Positions 7,228 through 12,453 of a DNA stretch of 12,453 nucleotides are shown here, piece by piece. Origin of the DNA: Oligoflexia bacterium (GTDB taxonomy: Bacteria > Bdellovibrionota > Bdellovibrionia > Bdellovibrionales > UBA1609); contig JAPPIY010000281.1 of the NCBI GenBank assembly GCA_026914095.1, forward strand, positions 1-12,453, read 5' to 3'. The translations under genes were made by a program, and so were the position numbers. Below the pieces are notes generated by a model. The model was not told where the DNA came from. It saw only the letters and a list, made by a program, of their open reading frames with translations, and did no database searches. Each line of letters starts with the position of its first letter. Within the stretch, counting starts at the first letter, position 1.

Positions 7228-7484
7228 CGTCGTTCCTGAAAAAGTCAGAGAAAGAGTTTTTTTTATTCAAAAGCTTGCCAAAAAGAGGGAAAATTGAATT
7301 CGGATTTGACCCCAAAGAGTCCTGTGGACTCTTTGGGGCAAAACGCATGACGATGTTTGAGGATTTTCCCGCTTTTTGGCTGGCTTTTGAATAACATAGC
7401 CTGCTTTTCTTGAAAATATTTTTCCTTTAAAATGATATTTTTATAAGTAAAATGAAATAGTTAGGGCTTTTTCAGAACCGACTA
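7228..7484. repeat. Palindromic repeat element B (TIR, subterminal inverted repeat, 51-bp hairpin core)
   Basis: This is the second copy of the element family, 257 bp long. The ends are CGTCGTTCCTGAAAAAG (7228-7244) and the inverted CTTTTTCAGAACCGACTA (7467-7484). A 32-bp inner inverted repeat (7263-7294 and 7363-7394) matches at 29 of 32 positions. The core 7301-7351 forms a perfect 13-bp hairpin, CCCCAAAGAGTCC-TGT-GGACTCTTTGGGG. Read on the - strand, the core matches that of element A at about 43 of 51 positions, yet the outer ends match A in the same orientation. The core is therefore inverted relative to the ends. The element lies upstream of oppA and may overlap its regulatory region. 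Confidence 0.8.
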
Positions 7485-7497
7485 AAATAGACATTTT

Positions 7498-7515
7498 TTG
7501 TAAGACAACTTACAA
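7498..7515. promoter_or_regulatory. Short palindrome upstream of oppA, possible operator
   Basis: TTGTAAG-ACAA-CTTACAA is a perfect 7-bp inverted repeat, 38 bases before the oppA ATG and just outside element B. Its size and place fit a dimeric repressor site overlapping the oppA promoter region. I see no convincing -10/-35 pair beside it; the TTGAAA at 7517-7522 would place transcription start almost at the ATG. It could be chance in an AT-rich leader. Confidence 0.3.
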
Positions 7516-7553
7516 CTTGAAACTCAGTTTAATCTGAATAATAATGGGGCAAT

Positions 7554-9239
7554 ATGAAGTTATACCGATCTGGTTTGAATTTTCAACATGACAGTCATTC
7601 CCGCGAAAGCGGGAATCTCCAGAAAAAGCAGAAAAACTCAAACAGGATCGGTATAAAAGGAACACTTGTAATTTGTATCAGTTTTTTTCTGCCCGCTTGT
7701 TTTGTAAAAAAGCAAAGTTTTTATACAAACCATGATCTCAAAGAGACTTTTCGCTATCCTATTCTTTCAGAGCCTCCCACTTTGGATTGGAGTAAAAGCA
7801 CAGATACAACATCCTCTTTGCTGATCCAAAATATTATGGAAGGATTGACAGAGTATGACTTTTCTAAAAAGCATGTTCAGCTCAAACCGGCTTTAGCCGC
7901 GCGCTGGACCAGCACGGAAGACAAAAAAACATGGAGCTTTTTTCTCAGAGAGGATGTTTTATGGACAGATGGGAAAAAACTTAGTCCCAATGATTTTATT
8001 TCAGCTTGGGAAAGGCTGTTAAACCCTAAAACAGGATCAGAGTACGCCTACTTTTTATTTCCTATAAAAAAGGCTCAGGAATACAATCAGGGTTTAATTA
8101 AAGATTTTAAAGAAGTGGGGGTTAGAATAGGAGATCAAGGAGAGCTGATTGTAGAGTTAAAAAAAGGGCTGTTTTACTTTCCCTATTTACTAACACACCC
8201 TTCCACCTTTCCCATTCGCAAAGACATTATCAATCAAAAAAAATCCCTTTGGACATCCCCTCAAAATATTGTCACTTTAGGCCCTTATAAATTGAGCAGG
8301 TGGGATCATGATAAGGCTCTTATTTTAACAAAAAATGAAACCTATTATGGCCAAAAACCATCTATAAAAAAAGTCATTTTGTATATTATACCTGATGAAA
8401 CAACTATCATGAATTTATATTCGGGAGGTCTTTTAGATATAGCGAGGCCTCTTCTCTCCAGAGATTTGCCTTTTTTAAAAAAACGAAAAGATCATTATAA
8501 AAACAGCTCTTTAAGTTTATATTACTATGGTTTTAATGTCTCAGCGGATTCATTAAAAAACCCTAAAATGAGGCAGGCCATTGCTCATGCCATCAGTCGG
8601 GAGGAAATCGTTCAACTTTTAAACCGAGGGGATAAGGTTTTAAAAAGCTGGATACCGGAAGGGCTTTTTGCCTACAATCCCAATTTAGGTTTAGGCTTTA
8701 AGCCAAAAAAAGCAAAAGAGCTTATTAAACAGATGGGATACTCAGATACTTCAAAGCTTCCCAAGATACAAATTTTTTATAACAGCTCGACTGATCATAA
8801 AATGATTGCTGAAAACATACAATCTCAGCTAAAAAAAAATATAGGATTGAATGTGGAGTTGAACAGTCAAGAGTGGAAAACTTATTTACACAGGCTAAAA
8901 ACAAAGGAGGTGGAGTTATTTCGTTTAGGCTGGCTGGCGGACTATCCGGACCCAGATAATTTTATGAATTTAATGGCTTCTTTTTCTGACAACAATCATA
9001 CCGGCTGGAAGAATAAGAGATTTGATAAATTGATTTTGCAAGCTATGACAACAGAAGATGGGCCTCAACGGAAAAAGCTCTATGATCAAGCTCAAAAGAT
9101 TCTTTTAGAAGAGGAGACAGCAGTCTTTCCCATTTTTACAACGGTTTCTCATCTTTTAATTTCTCCTAGAATAAAAAACTATCCTTTAAATGTGATGTCT
9201 TATATATTATTTAAAAATATTGAAATTGTAGAGGACTAG
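7554..9239 (+). CDS. oppA: Oligopeptide ABC transporter substrate-binding lipoprotein (SBP family 5)
   Basis: This is a 561-residue extracytoplasmic binding lipoprotein, which would capture peptides and deliver them to OppBC. The mature part begins at C49 of the lipobox LPAC. The family 5 signatures are clear: EPPTLDWSKST-DTTSSL (73-90), LREDVLWTDG followed by DFISAWERLLNP (131-158), and GWLADYPDPDNFM in the C-terminal lobe. The length is normal for OppA. The start is the ATG at 7554 with a short GGGG four bases upstream; no other in-frame ATG precedes the lipobox. The n-region is abnormally long because residues 4-34 are encoded by a palindromic miniature element (separate entry), giving the tell-tale SHSRESGN peptide. 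Without it the N-terminus would read MKLKGTLVICISFFLPAC, an ordinary lipoprotein signal. The gene heads the operon with oppB and oppC. Peptide class (di- or oligopeptide) cannot be told. Confidence 0.92.
   Translation: MKLYRSGLNFQHDSHSRESGNLQKKQKNSNRIGIKGTLVICISFFLPACFVKKQSFYTNHDLKETFRYPILSEPPTLDWSKSTDTTSSLLIQNIMEGLTEYDFSKKHVQLKPALAARWTSTEDKKTWSFFLREDVLWTDGKKLSPNDFISAWERLLNPKTGSEYAYFLFPIKKAQEYNQGLIKDFKEVGVRIGDQGELIVELKKGLFYFPYLLTHPSTFPIRKDIINQKKSLWTSPQNIVTLGPYKLSRWDHDKALILTKNETYYGQKPSIKKVILYIIPDETTIMNLYSGGLLDIARPLLSRDLPFLKKRKDHYKNSSLSLYYYGFNVSADSLKNPKMRQAIAHAISREEIVQLLNRGDKVLKSWIPEGLFAYNPNLGLGFKPKKAKELIKQMGYSDTSKLPKIQIFYNSSTDHKMIAENIQSQLKKNIGLNVELNSQEWKTYLHRLKTKEVELFRLGWLADYPDPDNFMNLMASFSDNNHTGWKNKRFDKLILQAMTTEDGPQRKKLYDQAQKILLEEETAVFPIFTTVSHLLISPRIKNYPLNVMSYILFKNIEIVED
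7561..7655 (+). mobile_element. Miniature inverted-repeat element inserted in frame in oppA, TA target duplication
   Basis: The 91-bp element runs 7563-7653. Its terminal inverted repeats of about 22 bp begin TACCGATC at the left and end GATCGGTA at the right; beyond that octamer, GTTTGA(A/G)TTTT is shared on opposite strands. TA dinucleotides at 7561-7562 and 7654-7655 flank it, as expected for TA-targeting (IS630/mariner-type) mobilisation. In the middle lies a perfect hairpin, ATTCCCGC-GAAA-GCGGGAAT (7597-7616), the widely dispersed bacterial palindrome of the dRS3 kind known from Neisseria. Element plus one TA is 93 bp, exactly 31 codons, with no stop in the oppA frame. There is no coding capacity of its own, so mobilisation would be in trans. 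Confidence 0.8.
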
Positions 9240-9265
9240 AAATAATGGTTAAGGAGAGTTTTAGT

Positions 9266-9359
9266 GATTAAGAGCTCAAAAGCTCAGACATACGTTTTGT
9301 CACAAAGCGATCTTTGGCCGCATTGTGGCCAAATCCGAACTCATTTTGAACTCTTAATC
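9266..9359. repeat. Palindromic repeat element C between oppA and oppB
   Basis: This 94-bp hairpin has arms GATTAAGAGCTCAAAA (9266-9281) and the inverted TTTTGAACTCTTAATC (9344-9359), 15 of 16 paired. Its centre (9287-9337) is the same 51-bp core as in elements A and B, matching A at about 42 of 51 positions, in the same orientation as A. The inner stem is weaker, with one A-A and one A-C mismatch plus two G-T pairs. The outer arms differ in sequence from A and B but remain self-complementary. In the mRNA it would fold between oppA and oppB and could protect the 3' end of the oppA message or lower oppBC expression; this is inference. Confidence 0.75.
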
Positions 9360-9454
9360 TGTAAGTTCTTGAACTAAATAAAAATTCAAAAGAAAGTTAG
9401 ATTTAAAAATGACTCATAAATATAAAATATGATAAAAGAATTAAGAGAAGTAAG

Positions 9455-10558
9455 ATGTTTAAAAGAACAGGTTTTTTAACAACAGCTTTTATAGAGAAAA
9501 CTTTTGGCGGGTTAAGCCTTGTTAGTTTTTTCCTGCTGACAGTTTTGAGTTTTTTTTACTACAAAATCCCCTTTGTTTTATGGCTTGTCTTTTTTGCCAG
9601 TCTTCTAATTTGTTTTTTTATTTACATAGCTAGAAAAAGGCTTTTTCTTTATGTGATAGGGCGCGTTTTTGAAGCTTTTATAACACTTTTTATTGTTGCC
9701 AGCATCACCTTTGTATTGCTAAGAATGCTTCCAGGGGGGCCATTTGATCAAGAGAAAACTCTTCCGCCAGAAATACAAGCTAACATTTCCGCTAAATATC
9801 ATTTAGACAAGCCTCTTTATTGGCAATACACTCATTATCTGAAAGGCCTTTTTAGGGGTTATTTAGGTGAGTCTTATAAATACACAGATAGAAACATCAC
9901 TGATATTTTAAAAGATTCTCTGCCTGTTTCTGTCCAGCTTGGAGTTTATGCTTTGGTTTTGGCTTTTCTTTTAGGAATCCCTTTAGGAGTCTTTTCTGCT
10001 CAAAAACAAGATAGCTGGAAGGATAGAGCCGCAATGATTTTTAGTATTTCAGGGGTATCTCTCCCTTCTTTTGTGATGGCTCCTATTTTTATTTTAATTT
10101 TTTCTTTTTATTTGGGCTGGCTCCAGCCAGCTTTATGGGAAGGCCCTCTTTTTTATATCTTGCCGGCTGTGGTTTTGGGTTTGCGTCCAGCCAGTGTGAT
10201 TGCCCGCCTCACCCGCTCCAGCGTTTTAGATGTGATCTCAAGTGATTTTGTGAGAACTGCCAGAGCTAAAGGCTTAGATGAAAAAAAGGTTTTTTATAAA
10301 CATATTTTAAAAAACGCTTTTTTGCCTGTTCTTACCTTTTCCGCCCCTTTGATTGCAGGTATTTTAACAGGCTCTTTTATTATAGAAGAAATATTTGCTA
10401 TTCCCGGCTTAGGACAGCACTTTGTAAATAGTGTTACAAATAGAGATTACCCGCTTATTTTAGGCGCCTTGCTTGTTTATAGCTCTTTACTTATTTTATC
10501 TAATATGATTGTTGATCTTTTGTATGCTTATTTTGATCCTAGAATAAAAGTCTCCTAA
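9455..10558 (+). CDS. oppB: Oligopeptide ABC transporter permease OppB, with N-terminal extension
   Basis: This 367-residue inner-membrane permease would form the peptide channel with OppC. The canonical family start (RLFLYVIGRVFEA, residue 62 on) leads into the first standard helix (about 72-91) and the MLPGGPFD loop. Further helices lie near 161-180, 196-220, 231-245, 294-315 and 335-357. The EAA loop that docks the ATPase is DFVRTARAKGLDEKKVFYKH (264-283), running on to LP at 290-291. The first 61 residues are extra compared with usual OppB proteins (about 305-330) and hold two more hydrophobic stretches, about 21-35 and 41-58. No ATG lies between the chosen start and the canonical beginning; a GTG at codon 67 is possible but has poor ribosome signals. 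Upstream, GAGAAG gives a weak site for the ATG. It is separated from oppA by repeat C and followed by oppC after 7 nt. Confidence 0.9.
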   Translation: MFKRTGFLTTAFIEKTFGGLSLVSFFLLTVLSFFYYKIPFVLWLVFFASLLICFFIYIARKRLFLYVIGRVFEAFITLFIVASITFVLLRMLPGGPFDQEKTLPPEIQANISAKYHLDKPLYWQYTHYLKGLFRGYLGESYKYTDRNITDILKDSLPVSVQLGVYALVLAFLLGIPLGVFSAQKQDSWKDRAAMIFSISGVSLPSFVMAPIFILIFSFYLGWLQPALWEGPLFYILPAVVLGLRPASVIARLTRSSVLDVISSDFVRTARAKGLDEKKVFYKHILKNAFLPVLTFSAPLIAGILTGSFIIEEIFAIPGLGQHFVNSVTNRDYPLILGALLVYSSLLILSNMIVDLLYAYFDPRIKVS

Positions 10559-10565
10559 AAAAGTT

Positions 10566-11441
10566 ATGAAGAGAAAGACCATTTACCAAAAGATATTTGA
10601 AAAAAAAGTCTGTTTTTATTGTGGGCTGTTTATTTTATTGACTTGCTTGGTTGCTTTATTTGCTCCTATTATTTCCCCTTATCCTTTTTATGAGCAGTTT
10701 CCAGAAAAAGCCTTAACCTCTTCTTCCTCAGATCATTGGCTGGGAACGGATCATTTGGGAAGAGATTTGCTCTCACGAGTTATTTATGGCTCTAGGATGT
10801 CTATGGCTGTTGGGATTTTTACAGCTATTATTTCTGCCTTTCTGGGACTCATTTACGGTCTTATTTCCGGTTGGCTGGGTGGTTTAACCGATCGTGTTTT
10901 AATGCGTTTTATTGACATTATGTTTTCTATTCCCACTCTTGTTCTTCTTATTTTAGTGAAAGTTTTGTTTGATTCTTTTATAGTGATTTCTCATCCTGAA
11001 TTAAAAGCTTTAGCAGGCACTTTAGTTGCTTTAAGTTTGGTGAGCTGGGCCAGCTTAGCCCGTGTTGTGAGGGGGCAGGTTTTGCAGGCTAAAGAAAATC
11101 TTTTTGTAGAAGCCAGTCAATCTTTAGGCGCGAGTTCTTTTAGGATAATTTTTGTTCATATTTTGCCTAATATAGTCAGTCCTATTATCATCCTTTTAGC
11201 TTTTCAAATCCCTTCTAATATTTTATTTGAAAGCATGCTTAGTTTTTTAGGTTTAGGATTGCAAGCTCCTTTTAGCAGTTGGGGGGTTTTAATAGATGAG
11301 GGCTGGCGGTCTCTCAGCACTTACCCTCGGCTGATTATAGCTCCTGGAATGATGTTGTTTTTGACCATGTTAGCCTTCAATTTGTTTGGAGATGGCTTGA
11401 GAGATATTTTTGATCCTAAACTGCAAAATCAAATTTCATGA
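10566..11441 (+). CDS. oppC: Oligopeptide ABC transporter permease OppC
   Basis: This 291-residue inner-membrane permease is the partner of OppB. It shows the OppC/DppC hallmarks: an N-terminal helix (about 16-36), the periplasmic HWLGTDHLGRDLLSRV motif (57-72), helices near 79-101, 117-135 and 150-165, and the EAA loop FVEASQSLGASSFRIIFVHI (180-199) with LPN at 200-202. The late LSFLGLGLQAP and SWGVL motifs and a closing DPKLQNQIS tail follow. Length is normal and nothing appears truncated. It starts 7 nt after the oppB stop, without a strong ribosome site, so it is probably coupled to oppB. The ATPases OppD and OppF, which usually follow, are not in this window: the next gene is an SGNH-type protein. 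Confidence 0.92.
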   Translation: MKRKTIYQKIFEKKVCFYCGLFILLTCLVALFAPIISPYPFYEQFPEKALTSSSSDHWLGTDHLGRDLLSRVIYGSRMSMAVGIFTAIISAFLGLIYGLISGWLGGLTDRVLMRFIDIMFSIPTLVLLILVKVLFDSFIVISHPELKALAGTLVALSLVSWASLARVVRGQVLQAKENLFVEASQSLGASSFRIIFVHILPNIVSPIIILLAFQIPSNILFESMLSFLGLGLQAPFSSWGVLIDEGWRSLSTYPRLIIAPGMMLFLTMLAFNLFGDGLRDIFDPKLQNQIS

Positions 11442-11446
11442 GGCAA

Positions 11447-11453
11447 AGAGGGA
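11447..11453 (+). promoter_or_regulatory. Shine-Dalgarno deciding the start of the SGNH gene
   Basis: AGAGGGA lies eight bases before the ATG at 11462. An in-frame ATG at 11438 overlaps the oppC stop as ATGA and would add MRQRGKKF. It has no ribosome site but could be used by coupling. I prefer 11462. Confidence 0.5.
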
Positions 11454-11461
11454 AAAAATTT

Positions 11462-12453
11462 ATGCGTTCTATTTTTTACTTGATTTTATTCTTTTTAGTT
11501 TTTTTCCTGACTGGCTTTTATGCTTATTACAGATACAAAATTTCTAAAATACATCCTATTGATTACAGATTGTATAAACTTTACCCTAAGGATATTATTT
11601 TAAAAACAGGAGGGCGTTTACAAAAACCTCAACAAAGGTTTCAGCATTTCTTGAATTTTTCCACTGAAAAGAAAAAAAAAGTTATTCGTATAGGCGCTTT
11701 TGGCGATTCTCACACTTATGGAAATGAGGTTGGAAAAACAGCTACCTACCCTTATTATTTGCAGACGCTTTTTGATATAAATTATCCTAATCGTTCTATA
11801 GAAGTCCTCAACTTTGGAGTAGGTGGATCGGGCTTTCCTGAACAATTCTTTTTATGGGAGAAATATGCTAAAGTTTATCAATTGGATTATATTTTGCTGG
11901 GCCCTGGCGGTTTTCGTTCGATCAGAAATACTAATTTTAATTATTTTTCGCCGCAATATATAAAAAACCGATTTATTATAACTGAAAAAGATTCACTCAG
12001 AGAAGTTCATATTAAAGGAGATTCTTTTCAGGAAAGGTTTAAAAATTATTACAGTTTGATACCTAGTGGGACAGCTCTTCGCTATGATAAACGTCCCTTT
12101 AAAATATATGAAATATTATTTCCTTTTTTAAAATACAAGATTAAGAATCCTTTTTACTATACAAAAATGTCTGAACATGAGGAAGCTGTTAAAATCAATA
12201 AACGGCTTTTAGAAGAAATAAATAAGGTTTATCCTAGGAAAACACTCTTTTTTCTGACAGATAAATGGCTTTATAATCTGTATAAGCCTGGAACAAGCTA
12301 TAGTTTAAGTGACAATTATAATCCATCTTCTACAAATTTATATAATTTAAATCAAATTATACCTGCTCACAGTTTTTATAAAAAGTTTCATCATAACAGT
12401 TCTTTAGGAAATGAATTTACAGCTTGGTTTTATTTTAACGCATTGTTGGGAAG
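11462..12453 (+). CDS. Membrane-anchored SGNH/GDSL hydrolase-like protein, 3' partial
   Basis: The frame runs open from the ATG at 11462 to the end of the window, giving 330 codons, so the C-terminus is missing. Residues 4-23 form an uncleaved signal anchor (SIFYLILFFLVFFLTGFYAY), placing the rest outside the cytoplasmic membrane. Block I of the SGNH fold is IGAFGDSHTYG (77-87) with nucleophile candidate S83. Block II is LNFGVGGSGFPEQ (116-128) with oxyanion glycine G122. Where block III usually has G-x-N-D there is LGPGGFRSIRN (146-156), so the oxyanion Asn is shifted or lost. H311, in HHNSSLGNE, aligns with the block V catalytic His, but the Asp usually three residues earlier is a Lys. Such proteins often add or remove acyl groups on cell-wall or exported glycans. 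It follows oppC by 20 nt and may share its transcript. The family is likely; activity is uncertain. Confidence 0.75.
   Translation, partial: MRSIFYLILFFLVFFLTGFYAYYRYKISKIHPIDYRLYKLYPKDIILKTGGRLQKPQQRFQHFLNFSTEKKKKVIRIGAFGDSHTYGNEVGKTATYPYYLQTLFDINYPNRSIEVLNFGVGGSGFPEQFFLWEKYAKVYQLDYILLGPGGFRSIRNTNFNYFSPQYIKNRFIITEKDSLREVHIKGDSFQERFKNYYSLIPSGTALRYDKRPFKIYEILFPFLKYKIKNPFYYTKMSEHEEAVKINKRLLEEINKVYPRKTLFFLTDKWLYNLYKPGTSYSLSDNYNPSSTNLYNLNQIIPAHSFYKKFHHNSSLGNEFTAWFYFNALLG

Noticed and set aside
11618..11845. 75-codon open frame on the - strand
   Set aside because: It is antisense to the SGNH gene, whose GDSHTYG motif lies in the same stretch.

Overview
The window is AT-rich and densely coded, and suggests a diderm (Gram-negative-type) bacterium. 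The signs are a lipobox lipoprotein, a CpaF/TadA-type secretion ATPase and a membrane-anchored SGNH hydrolase. Reading frames follow the standard bacterial code with ATG, GTG or TTG starts. I cannot place the lineage from sequence alone. Several palindromic repeats, including one inside a protein-coding gene, recall repeat-bearing host-associated genomes such as Rickettsia, but that is only an analogy.

Left part (104-5251, + strand): a tightly packed five-gene operon. It starts with a small one-helix membrane protein of unknown function. Then come two radical SAM enzymes with an N-terminal twitch/SPASM-like Cys domain, a compact PLP fold-type I (aminotransferase-like) enzyme, and a third twitch radical SAM enzyme. 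Junctions are ATGA, TAATG, 0 nt and 14 nt, so co-translation is likely. No RiPP precursor, exporter or maturase partner is visible. One reading is that the radical SAM enzymes oxidise or rearrange a small molecule or sugar and the PLP enzyme transaminates it, by analogy to BtrN plus an aminotransferase in 2-deoxystreptamine synthesis. The substrate is unknown.

Middle (5252-7553): two related repeat elements, A and B, flank a lone CpaF-type ATPase on the - strand that has no other pilus or secretion gene beside it. A and B share ends, a subterminal inverted repeat and a 51-bp hairpin core. The core lies in opposite orientation in the two copies, as if flipped.

Right part (7554-12453, + strand): an oligopeptide ABC uptake operon, oppA-oppB-oppC, with no ATPase genes in view. 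It is followed after 20 nt by a membrane-anchored SGNH/GDSL-like protein that runs off the end of the window. The oppA signal-peptide region carries a 91-bp miniature inverted-repeat element flanked by TA dinucleotides. Together with one TA it adds exactly 31 codons in frame, and removing it on paper restores a textbook lipoprotein signal peptide. A third copy of the 51-bp hairpin core sits between oppA and oppB. OppB has an unusual N-terminal extension of about 60 residues with two extra predicted membrane segments.
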